Shown here one piece after another: positions 1 to 5,830 of a stretch of 5,830 bases of DNA. The position numbers were made by a program, and so were the translations under genes. Below the pieces are notes generated by a model. The model was given only the letters and a program-made list of their open reading frames with translations, ran no database searches and was not told where the DNA came from. Source of the stretch: Betaproteobacteria bacterium (GTDB lineage: Bacteria; Pseudomonadota; Gammaproteobacteria; Burkholderiales; Casimicrobiaceae); NCBI GenBank assembly GCA_003153335.1, contig PLYG01000505.1, positions 4,748 through 10,577 on the forward strand, in the 5' to 3' direction. Position 1 is the stretch's first letter. Each line of letters starts with the position of its first letter.

Positions 1-563
1 TGCCTGAGCCATTCTTCGTGCTGGCCACTCAGAATCCGATCGAGATGGAGGGTACGTATCCGCTTCCCGAAGCGCAACTCGACCGATTCCTGCTGCACGT
101 GCGCATCGGCTACCCCGACGCCACGGCCGAACGCTCGATCCTGCGACTGGTCCGGAAACGGGCGGAGCAGGCCTTCGGCGCGCCTGCCGAAGTTCCGCCC
201 CAGATGAGCAGGGAACAGATTTTCGGCGCGCGCCGTGAGGTACTCGCCGTGCACATGGCCGAGCCGGTGGAAGAGTATCTGGTGCAACTCGTACTCGCCA
301 CGCGTGACCCGGTGCGGTACAGCAAGTCGCTTGCGCGTGCGGTCAATTTCGGCGCCAGCCCGCGCGGTACCATCGCGCTCGACCGCTGCGCCCGCGCCCG
401 AGCGTGGTTGCAGGGCCAGGATTACGTTTCGCCGGAAGATGTCCAGGCCGTGGTCTACGACGTCCTGCGCCACCGGATATTGGTTTCGTTCGAGGCCGAA
501 GCGGACAACACGAGCGCCGACGACATCATCCGCGAATTGCTGCAGCGGGTGCCGGTGGGATGA
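1..563 (+). CDS. MoxR-family AAA+ ATPase, C-terminal part (5' end outside window)
   Basis: This is the C-terminal 186 codons of a MoxR-type AAA+ ATPase. The reading frame is open from base 3, so the gene starts upstream and the GTG at 18 is internal. Visible landmarks are the sensor-1 segment ATQNPIE (Asn codon at 33), the MoxR hallmark GTYPLPEAQLDRF with the presumed arginine finger at 84-86, and GASPRG with the sensor-2 Arg at 363-365. The C-terminal helical lid follows to the stop at 561-563. Family members are usually about 310-340 residues, so the Walker A and B half is missing only because of the window edge. MoxR ATPases are cytoplasmic and are thought to act as chaperone-like remodelers for VWA-domain partners, which matches the VWA genes downstream. 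The next gene begins 1 nt after the stop, so the two are probably co-translated. The family is certain; the specific target is not known. Confidence 0.96.
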   Translation, partial: PEPFFVLATQNPIEMEGTYPLPEAQLDRFLLHVRIGYPDATAERSILRLVRKRAEQAFGAPAEVPPQMSREQIFGARREVLAVHMAEPVEEYLVQLVLATRDPVRYSKSLARAVNFGASPRGTIALDRCARARAWLQGQDYVSPEDVQAVVYDVLRHRILVSFEAEADNTSADDIIRELLQRVPVG

Positions 564-564
564 A

Positions 565-1584
565 ATGCAAATCCTGCTTGACTGGCTCAAGGGTAAGCGG
601 GCCGCCTCGATAACGGCGCCGGCGATGGCGCCGGATGCCGCGCTCAATTCGGCCACCCGCGTGAGCGTCGAAGAGTTGATCAAGTTGCAGTGTCATGCCG
701 GCAAGATCAGCCTGACCCCATCGCAGCCGGCACGCACGCGCCTCGCTGGCAACCACGGGTCCCGTTTTCATGGCCGTGGGATGGACTACCAGGAGTCGCG
801 CATATACCAGCCGGGAGACGACCTCCGCAGCATCGACTGGCGCGTGACCGCGCGCACCGGCAAACCCCACACCAAGCTGTATGAGGAAGAACGCGAGCGG
901 CCGGTGATCCTGTTCTTGGATCTGAATCCCGGCATGTTCTTCGGCACGCGCGGTTCGCTCAAATCCGTTGCCGCTGCACGCGCCGCCGCCATCATCGCAT
1001 GGGCCGGTGCGGCGCACGGCGACCGCATCGGCGCGCTGCTGTTCAATGGCGGGCATTACGAGTTGCCGCCGCGCGGCGGCCGTCATGGCGTGTTGCGCCT
1101 GATCCGTGAGTTGGCCGAGCGTGCTGATCCGCGCGCTGCGCTCAATATAGCGTCCAGCCCCGGGAGCCTCAACGCGGCGCTTGCCCGACTGCGCCGCGTG
1201 AGTCGCCCCGGCAGCCTTATCTTCCTGCTCAGCGACTTCTACGGCATCGACGACGAAAGCGGCCGCCACCTGTTGCGCCTGCGCCATCAGAGCGATCTGG
1301 CGGCAATTCAGGTCGTCGATCCGCTGGAACTCGAGCCTCCTCCGGCAGCACGTTACGGCGTTACCGATGGCCAGAGGCTGGGGGTCCTAGATACGCGCGA
1401 TGGCAAGGTCCGGCAAGCCTACCAGGAGTATTTCAGCCGCCACCATCAAGCGGTCGCCGAGACGATGAGGAGCCGCGCTATCCCGCACTTGCGTCTGTCC
1501 ACCGCAGACGATGTCGCGTCCACGCTGGCGCGGCACTTCGCGCCCGTGGGCCAGGCGCCCGCGATCAGGAAAGCAGCCGCATGA
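565..1584 (+). CDS. DUF58 domain protein (VWA-like, MoxR partner)
   Basis: This 339-residue soluble protein of the DUF58 family has no membrane segment and is presumably cytoplasmic. The DUF58 signature lies at residues 81-109: YQPGDDLRSIDWRVTARTG followed by KPHTKLYEEE. A VWA-like fold follows: the first strand is VILFLDLNPGMFFG (115-127) and a later strand is FLLSDFYGID with Asp224. The usual metal-site pattern D-x-S-x-S is here D119-L-N121-P-G123, so both serines are replaced; metal binding may be weak or absent. ATG 565 was chosen because GGTGGGA sits just upstream (ending 4 nt before it) and the protein start abuts the MoxR stop. An open frame continues upstream to 235, but that part only overlaps MoxR and looks like random translation. 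The gene overlaps the next by ATGA. DUF58 proteins almost always sit beside MoxR, and a cytoplasmic adaptor role for the ATPase is inferred. Confidence 0.94.
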   Translation: MQILLDWLKGKRAASITAPAMAPDAALNSATRVSVEELIKLQCHAGKISLTPSQPARTRLAGNHGSRFHGRGMDYQESRIYQPGDDLRSIDWRVTARTGKPHTKLYEEERERPVILFLDLNPGMFFGTRGSLKSVAAARAAAIIAWAGAAHGDRIGALLFNGGHYELPPRGGRHGVLRLIRELAERADPRAALNIASSPGSLNAALARLRRVSRPGSLIFLLSDFYGIDDESGRHLLRLRHQSDLAAIQVVDPLELEPPPAARYGVTDGQRLGVLDTRDGKVRQAYQEYFSRHHQAVAETMRSRAIPHLRLSTADDVASTLARHFAPVGQAPAIRKAAA

Positions 1585-2066
1585 ATTCCGCCGCGCAAGA
1601 AGCGCTGCTGCTTCGCGACATCCATCTGCCCGGCGATCCGTCGTTCTGGCCGCCGGCGCCGGGTTGGTGGCTGCTGGCCATGGTGCTGCTGGCGTTGCTG
1701 TCATGGACGGCCGTCGCGGCTTGGCGCCGTTACCGGATTCACCGCCAGCGCCAGCGCGTGCTCGGCGCGCTGGCAGCGTTGGAAGACCAGTTCCGCGCGG
1801 GACAGTCACCGGAGCATCTGGCAAGGATTTCCATGCTGCTGCGGCGGCTCGCCCTGATGCGATTTCCGCGCGAAAAAGTTGCCGCGCTGACGGGCGGTGG
1901 GTGGCTTGGATTTCTCGATGAAACGGGCGGCAACGGCCGCTTTTGCGAAGGCCCGGGCCGGGTGTTAGCCGCCGGCCCTTATCAACGCGCACTCCCCCAG
2001 GACCTGGACACATCCGGTCTTATCGCGTTAGTCCGCGAGTGGGTGGAGCGGAATGCGGGAGCCTAG
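1581..2066 (+). CDS. DUF4381 small membrane protein
   Basis: This 161-residue protein matches the DUF4381 family by its N-terminal pattern LLLRDIHLPGDPSFWPPAPGWW (residues 9-30), leading directly into one transmembrane helix at about 29-48. An Arg-rich stretch (RRYRIHRQRQR, 49-59) follows, so the C-terminal part should face the cytoplasm. The rest is helical, with the family-like features RRLALMRFPREKVAALTGGGWLGFLDE at 88-114 and a GPGR-x-LAAGPYQ stretch further on. The start ATG overlaps the DUF58 stop (ATGA), and AGGA lies about 10 nt upstream, which suggests translational coupling. The family has no assigned biochemical activity; it is typically encoded between DUF58 and the VWA genes in proteobacterial Bat clusters. 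With one helix and a cytoplasmic tail, it could connect the cytoplasmic MoxR/DUF58 pair with the membrane VWA proteins; that is inference. Confidence 0.9.
   Translation: MNSAAQEALLLRDIHLPGDPSFWPPAPGWWLLAMVLLALLSWTAVAAWRRYRIHRQRQRVLGALAALEDQFRAGQSPEHLARISMLLRRLALMRFPREKVAALTGGGWLGFLDETGGNGRFCEGPGRVLAAGPYQRALPQDLDTSGLIALVREWVERNAGA
2057..2061 (+). promoter_or_regulatory. Ribosome binding site deciding the batA start
   Basis: GGGAG lies 6 nt before ATG 2068 and favours that start over ATG 2053, which would add five residues (MREPR) and overlap the DUF4381 gene. The shorter form begins MSIILAWPWML, as expected for a BatA N-terminal membrane helix. The earlier ATG also has a GGAG (2045-2048), but only 4 nt away, so it cannot be excluded. 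Confidence 0.5.
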
Positions 2067-2067
2067 G

Positions 2068-3114
2068 ATGAGCATCATCCTGGCCTGGCCGTGGATGCTG
2101 GCGGCGCTGCCGCTGCCATTACTGGCGCTGCTGCTCCCGCGCGCGGCCGCGGCACAGCCCGCTGCGCTGCGTTTTCCATTTTATGACGCGCTGCATGCTT
2201 CACTGGGGACTAGCGGCGGCCGGCGTTCACGCGCGAGATTGGGTCTGGCGCTGCTCGCCTGGCTATTGCTCGTGAGTGCCGCGGCGCGGCCGCAATGGAT
2301 GGGCGATACCGTGCACTTGCCGGTGACCGGCCGCAGCATGATGCTGGCAGTGGATCTCTCCGGCTCGATGCAGGCCGAGGACATGCGAATCGGCAGTCGC
2401 GCGGTCAGTCGCCTGAACGCGGTCAAGGACGTCGCGGGGGATTTCATCAAGCGCCGCGCCGGTGACCGGCTCGGGCTCATCCTGTTCGGTGATCATGCAT
2501 ACCTGCAGGCGCCGCTCACCCTGGACGGAACGACGGTGCGTACGCTGCTCGATGAGGCACAGATCGGATTGGCCGGCGCGCAAACGGCGATCGGCGACGC
2601 CATCGGCCTCGCGATCAAGCGGCTGCGCGGCGAGCCGAAGAACAATCGAGTGCTGATTCTGCTGACCGACGGCGCCAACAACGCCGGCAATGTGGACCCG
2701 CTGAAGGCCGCCGACCTCGCGGCCAGCGAAGGCGTGCGCATCTACACCATAGGCGTGGGCGGCGACGAGATGCTGGTGCAGACGCCGTTCGGCGTCCAGC
2801 GCGTCGCCAGCGACGACCTCGATGAAGACAGCCTGCAGGCCATCGCGCAAAAGACCGGTGGGCGCTACTTCCGCGCGCGCGACGTGAATTCGCTGGCGCA
2901 GATCTACGGCCTTCTCGACCAGATGGAGCCCATCTCCAAGGACCAACAAAGCTGGCGGCCGGTCGAAGAACTCTATTCCTGGCCGTTGTCCGCTGCGCTG
3001 TTGCTCACGGTGCTGATGGCCATTGCCGCCGATGGCTGGCTGCCGCGACGTGGCCACTCCGGGAGCGGGCAGGTCACCGCGCGTCCGGAAAGTGCGGAGG
3101 CGCAACATGCATGA
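2068..3114 (+). CDS. batA: BatA-like VWA domain membrane protein
   Basis: This 348-residue inner-membrane protein has the usual BatA build. Two N-terminal membrane helices (about 5-24 and 58-73) are separated by an Arg-rich loop and followed by the RPQW motif (74-77). A VWA domain spans about 92-285, and a C-terminal helix lies at about 305-325. The metal-ion-dependent adhesion site is complete: D96-L-S98-G-S100, Thr173 in GAQTAIGDA, and Asp201 in LLTDG. After the VWA core come DEDSLQAIAQKTGGRYFRA and an ELYSWPL stretch, both typical of the family. By the positive-inside rule the loop between helices 1 and 2 is cytoplasmic, which places the VWA domain in the periplasm and the Arg-containing tail in the cytoplasm. 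The gene starts 1 nt after the DUF4381 stop and overlaps the next gene by 8 nt. BatA is thought to bind partners through its metal site, with BatB as a likely mate. The family is certain; the ligand is unknown. Confidence 0.94.
   Translation: MSIILAWPWMLAALPLPLLALLLPRAAAAQPAALRFPFYDALHASLGTSGGRRSRARLGLALLAWLLLVSAAARPQWMGDTVHLPVTGRSMMLAVDLSGSMQAEDMRIGSRAVSRLNAVKDVAGDFIKRRAGDRLGLILFGDHAYLQAPLTLDGTTVRTLLDEAQIGLAGAQTAIGDAIGLAIKRLRGEPKNNRVLILLTDGANNAGNVDPLKAADLAASEGVRIYTIGVGGDEMLVQTPFGVQRVASDDLDEDSLQAIAQKTGGRYFRARDVNSLAQIYGLLDQMEPISKDQQSWRPVEELYSWPLSAALLLTVLMAIAADGWLPRRGHSGSGQVTARPESAEAQHA
3096..3100 (+). promoter_or_regulatory. Ribosome binding site deciding the batB-batC start
   Basis: GGAGG lies 6 nt upstream of ATG 3107, inside the end of batA. 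It supports that start over the in-frame ATG at 3023, whose 28 extra residues are Arg/Pro-rich and would sit wholly in batA coding sequence. The chosen start gives MHETFHFIQPLWLLALIPLL, a normal BatB first membrane helix. Confidence 0.75.
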
Positions 3115-5149
3115 GACTTTTCATTTTATACAGCCGCTGTGGCTGCTTGCCCTGATTCCCCTGCTTGCGCTGCTCTGGCGGCTGCTGCGGCCCGGCGGCG
3201 CGGACAATCCCTGGAGCCGGATCGTGGATGCGCAATTGTTGCCGGTATTGATGGCGGGAAAATCTCGCAGCGCGAGCCGCGCTCTGCCGTGGCTGCTCGC
3301 CACGGGCTGGAGCATCGCCGTACTGGCGCTGGCCGATCCGACGTGGGAGCGGCAGCCGCAACCTATCTACCAGACGTCCGCGGCGCGCGTGATCGTACTG
3401 GATCTTTCCCGTTCGATGAATGCTCCCGACCTGCAGCCGTCGCGGCTCGCGCGGGCGCGGTACAAGGTCGAGGACATCCTGGCGCGCGCCGGCGAAGGGC
3501 AGACGGGGCTGGTCGTGTTCGCCGGCGACGCGTTCACCGTGTCGCCGTTGACGCGCGACGTAAACACCATTCGCGCTCTGCTGAAGGCGGTCGATACGGG
3601 AATCATGCCGGTACAGGGAAGCCGGGCGGACCTGGGCTTGCTTAAGGCAGGCGAATTGCTGCACCAGGCGGGTCTTGGCAGCGGCGACGTTCTGCTGATC
3701 ACTGACGGGGTCGATCGCGGCGACGCGGGCACCGCGGAAGACGCCGCGGCCCAATTGCGCAAGAGCGGCTACCGCGTATCGGTGCTCGGCGTGGGCACCG
3801 AAGCCGGCGCGCCAGTCCCGGATGATGAGGGCGGCCTGCTCCGCGACGCGGCAGGCAAGGTGGTGTTACCCCGACTCGAGACGGTCAACCTGCAAACGGT
3901 CGCGCGCGCGGGCGGCGGAGCTTACCGGCAGATCAGCGCCGGCAACGATGACATCGATGCCCTTCTCGTCGATAGCGGAGGCCAGCACGCACAGTCCGCC
4001 GCAAAGAGTGAGCTGAAAATCGACAAGTGGAAGGAATCCGGGCCGCTGCTGGCGGTCCTGCTGCTGCCGCTCGCGGCATTGGCCTTTCGTCGCGGCTGGA
4101 TGTTGAGCGTAGTGCTACTGGCCGGCATGATTGCGCCGCCTCCACCTGCCTATGCATCGAGCTGGGACAATCTGTGGTTACGGGCGGAGCAACAGGCGGC
4201 GCGGGCACTGGCTGCAAAAGACTACGCCATGGCCGCAGAGCTCGCCGCGGACCCAGCCCGACGCGGCAGCGCCGAATACAAGCGCGGCAACTATCAGCAG
4301 GCCCTGGACGGATTCACGCTGGCCGGTGGCGTTGACGCCGATTACAACCGCGGCAACGCGCTGGCGAAACTGGGCCGGTATCAGGAAGCCATCGCTGCCT
4401 ATGATCGGGCGCTGAAGGCCACGCCAGACCTGGCGGATGCGCGCGCCAATAAGGCCGCGGTGGAAGCGATGCTGAAAAAGCAACAACCGAATTCGGAGCA
4501 GTCCGCGCCGCAGCAAAACGACGGGAAGACCGGCGAACACGCGGGGCAGCAGGGGGCGCCGGAAAACGGACAGCCGCCGAAGGGCGGTCAGGACGACAAA
4601 CAGAATTCCGCGTCCGCCGCGAGTTTGCAACCGCAGAAAAAGGCGGGTGGCGGCAGCAGCGCACAGAGCAAGGCGGGTGACAACAAAGGCGCGCAGAACG
4701 ATGCGCCATCCGGCCAACCGCGGGACAGCAACGCGCAGTCCGGCAAGGACCAGCAAGCAGCGAAGAGCGAAGGGGGCAACGGACAACAGGCGGCGAAGGA
4801 CTCGGCCGCCGGCCGGCAGAGCAAAATGGAAAACCAGTTTGCCCAGGCCGCCAAGGCGTTGGACACCAAGGCGGTGGACGCTGCCGAGAGGGAACGGAAC
4901 CAGCCCGCGGCAGCGGGCGCGCGCGACACAACCGAAAGACAAGCCGCCGCCGCACGAGAGGGCAAACCCGGTCAAGGAAGCGGTGCGTCGGGCGAGGCCG
5001 AAGCTCTGGGCAGCGAAGAGCGCCTTGCAGCCGACCAGTGGCTGCGGCGCATTCCCGATGACCCCGGCGGCCTGCTGCGGCGCAAATTCCGTTTCCAGTA
5101 CAAGGAGCGCGAACAGCGCGCTGATACAGGCAGCCAACAATCCTGGTGA
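3107..5149 (+). CDS. batB: BatB-BatC fusion: VWA membrane protein with TPR tail
   Basis: This 680-residue protein joins a BatB-type VWA protein to a BatC-type TPR protein. Order: membrane helices at about 8-27 and 60-76 with a basic loop between; the motif ADPTW (76-80); a VWA domain at about 94-290 with D99-L-S101-R-S103 and ITDG with Asp200; a third helix at 312-327; Arg-Arg-Gly; a second hydrophobic stretch (331-343) ending in AYASS; then TPR-like helices (about 353-458) including SAEYKRGNYQQAL and YNRGNALAKLGRYQEAIAAYDRAL. A Gln/Gly/Ala/Lys/Ser-rich linker follows to about 572, then a charged Ala/Glu/Arg segment, then QWLRRIPDDPGGLLRRKF (644-661) near the C-terminus. The metal-site Thr expected in the QGT segment is Ser172 here. 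Positive-inside reasoning puts the VWA domain and the whole TPR tail in the periplasm. Fused BatB-BatC proteins are known in proteobacteria. The gene overlaps batA by 8 nt and is followed 2 nt later by batD. It likely works with BatA and BatD in an envelope complex of unsettled function. Confidence 0.94.
   Translation: MHETFHFIQPLWLLALIPLLALLWRLLRPGGADNPWSRIVDAQLLPVLMAGKSRSASRALPWLLATGWSIAVLALADPTWERQPQPIYQTSAARVIVLDLSRSMNAPDLQPSRLARARYKVEDILARAGEGQTGLVVFAGDAFTVSPLTRDVNTIRALLKAVDTGIMPVQGSRADLGLLKAGELLHQAGLGSGDVLLITDGVDRGDAGTAEDAAAQLRKSGYRVSVLGVGTEAGAPVPDDEGGLLRDAAGKVVLPRLETVNLQTVARAGGGAYRQISAGNDDIDALLVDSGGQHAQSAAKSELKIDKWKESGPLLAVLLLPLAALAFRRGWMLSVVLLAGMIAPPPPAYASSWDNLWLRAEQQAARALAAKDYAMAAELAADPARRGSAEYKRGNYQQALDGFTLAGGVDADYNRGNALAKLGRYQEAIAAYDRALKATPDLADARANKAAVEAMLKKQQPNSEQSAPQQNDGKTGEHAGQQGAPENGQPPKGGQDDKQNSASAASLQPQKKAGGGSSAQSKAGDNKGAQNDAPSGQPRDSNAQSGKDQQAAKSEGGNGQQAAKDSAAGRQSKMENQFAQAAKALDTKAVDAAERERNQPAAAGARDTTERQAAAAREGKPGQGSGASGEAEALGSEERLAADQWLRRIPDDPGGLLRRKFRFQYKEREQRADTGSQQSW
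4097..4162 (+). other. Internal signal-peptide-like segment at the BatB/BatC junction
   Basis: Residues 331-352 of the fusion read as a hydrophobic core (WMLSVVLLAGMIA), four prolines, then AYASS. Two arginines precede it. This is the layout of a signal peptide (basic, hydrophobic, then A-x-A with a small residue following). It falls exactly where BatC-like sequence begins (SWDNLWLRAEQQA). It acts at least as a fourth membrane helix; whether it is cut is unknown. Confidence 0.6.
4481..5011 (+). other. Low-complexity linker in the BatB-BatC protein
   Basis: Residues 459-635 hold almost no hydrophobic or aromatic residues. The first part (459-572) is rich in Gln, Gly, Ala, Lys, Ser and Asn; the second (573-635) is rich in Ala, Glu, Arg and Gln and may be partly helical. 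It contains a short in-frame repeat, AAGGCGGGTG, at 4640-4649 and 4670-4679. It looks like a disordered spacer that carries the C-terminal motif away from the TPR domain. Long antisense open frames over this stretch are composition artefacts. Confidence 0.75.
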
Positions 5150-5151
5150 CC

Positions 5152-5830
5152 ATGATGAACAATGCCAGGCTTGAATCGACTCCAACTCCTGCTTTTGCAG
5201 GGAGGCAGCGCCACGCCGGCTATCCGGAAATTGCGCTGGGCATTCTTTTGCTATTCGCGGCCACCGCCAGCTTCGCGGCGCTGCGCGCCGAACTCGATCG
5301 CGATTCCGTGCAAGAGGGCGAGACGCTGACGCTGACCCTCGAGGTCGATGGCGCGCATTTCTCCAGCCAGCCGGAGCTGTCGCCGTTGCAGAAGGATTTC
5401 CAGGTCCTCGGGACCAGCATCAGCAACCAGATGAGCATCACCAACGGGCGCTCGTCCAGCCAGACCCGTTGGCTCGTCCAACTGCAGCCGCGCCGCCTGG
5501 GAAAGCTGGTGGTACCGGCCATTTCGCTGGGCAACGAAAAGAGCGCACCGCTCGTGCTCGAAGTAACCGAGAGTTCGCAAGAAGCGGAACCCCAGACCGG
5601 GCAACACGTCTTCCTGGAGGCTGAGTTGCCCAATGGAAGCAATGCATTTCGCGTGACGCAGCAGATCCCGTATACGTTGCGGCTCTACTACGATGATGCG
5701 TTGCGCGACGGAGGCCTAGAGGCGCCACAGGCGGACAACGCGATGATCGAACAGCTGGGCAAGGAAAAGCGCTACGACACGGTGCGCATTGGCCGTCGCC
5801 TCCATGTCATCGAACGTCGCTACGCCATCA
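5152..5830 (+). CDS. batD: BatD-like secreted membrane-anchored protein, N-terminal part (3' end outside window)
   Basis: The frame stays open from 5152 to the window end (226 full codons). The translation starts MMNNARLESTPTP, has a hydrophobic core at 27-39, and a signal peptidase site near SFA-A (after residue 42 or 43). The mature protein begins ALRAELDRDSVQEGETLTLTLEVDG, followed by PELSPLQKDFQVLGTS, NGRSSSQTRWLVQLQPRR and GKLVVPAISLG. These are the first Ig-like beta domain of BatD, and a second domain starts around HVFLEAELPNGSNAFRVTQQIPYTLRLYYDD. Full BatD proteins are usually about 550-600 residues with a C-terminal membrane helix, expected beyond the window. The start could be ATG 5152, ATG 5155 (GGTGA 5 nt before it) or GTG 5146, which overlaps the previous stop as GTGA. 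No other ATG, GTG or TTG precedes the hydrophobic core. BatD is periplasmic and is thought to partner the VWA proteins. Confidence 0.92.
   Translation, partial: MMNNARLESTPTPAFAGRQRHAGYPEIALGILLLFAATASFAALRAELDRDSVQEGETLTLTLEVDGAHFSSQPELSPLQKDFQVLGTSISNQMSITNGRSSSQTRWLVQLQPRRLGKLVVPAISLGNEKSAPLVLEVTESSQEAEPQTGQHVFLEAELPNGSNAFRVTQQIPYTLRLYYDDALRDGGLEAPQADNAMIEQLGKEKRYDTVRIGRRLHVIERRYAI

Noticed and set aside
235..564. Upstream extension of the DUF58 frame into MoxR
   Set aside because: The extra 110 residues are Arg/Ser/Cys-rich out-of-frame MoxR sequence; the DUF58-like protein begins naturally at ATG 565.
526..1287. Antisense open frame of 253 codons opposite the DUF58 gene
   Set aside because: Shadow of a well-supported coding region; no family features seen.
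1951..1980. GC-rich inverted-repeat-like stretch resembling a terminator
   Set aside because: It lies inside the conserved part of the DUF4381 coding region, with no T-run, and can be explained by codon composition.
2263..3108. Antisense open frame of 281 codons opposite batA
   Set aside because: It lies wholly opposite a VWA gene with intact motifs; its translation has no recognisable domain and reflects base composition.
4640..4679. Paired 10-base direct repeat AAGGCGGGTG as a possible regulatory repeat
   Set aside because: It is 30 nt apart and in frame within a low-complexity coding linker; repeated codons for Lys-Ala-Gly explain it.
4178..5185. Long antisense open frames (335 and 282 codons) opposite the batB-batC linker
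   Set aside because: They run opposite a clearly conserved protein in GC-rich DNA where stop codons are rare. Their translations are Arg/Pro/Leu/Cys-rich without recognisable domains.
5220..5728. Antisense open frames near the window end (140, 118 and 96 codons)
   Set aside because: The + strand here carries a continuous BatD reading frame with a signal peptide and Ig-like domain features, so these are shadows.

Overview
This window is a tightly packed, single-direction (+ strand) gene cluster of the Bat / MoxR-VWA type. It holds six genes, the first and last cut by the window edges. The order is: a MoxR-family AAA+ ATPase (C-terminal part only), a DUF58 protein, a DUF4381 small membrane protein, a BatA-like VWA protein, a BatB-like VWA protein fused to a BatC-like TPR region, and the N-terminal part of BatD. 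The base composition is clearly GC-rich with strong G/C preference at third codon positions. Gene order and protein style (DUF4381 between DUF58 and batA, and a fused BatB-BatC) suggest a high-GC proteobacterium, most likely a gammaproteobacterium. That placement is inference from general knowledge; no taxonomic marker is present.

Layout: 1-563 MoxR; 565-1584 DUF58 (1-nt gap); 1581-2066 DUF4381 (ATGA overlap); 2068-3114 batA (1-nt gap); 3107-5149 batB-batC fusion (8-nt overlap); 5152 to the window end, batD (2-nt gap). No intergenic stretch is long enough for a promoter or terminator, so this is the interior of one translationally coupled transcription unit. Its promoter lies upstream of the window and its end downstream. 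No RNA gene, mobile element or CRISPR array was seen.

How the parts may fit: MoxR and DUF58 proteins are predicted to be cytoplasmic. By the positive-inside rule, BatA and BatB each present their VWA domain to the periplasm, together with the TPR tail of the fusion and the secreted BatD. The DUF4381 protein has one membrane segment with a cytoplasmic C-terminal part and could link the two sides. In other bacteria such clusters have been tied to oxygen or stress tolerance (Bacteroides Bat proteins) and envelope stress. The actual molecular function remains poorly defined, and the sequence here does not settle it.

This is a known family of gene clusters rather than a new system. The points worth a second look are the internal signal-peptide-like segment at the BatB-BatC junction, the eroded metal site in the DUF58 protein, and the long low-complexity linker ending in a compact conserved-looking C-terminal motif.
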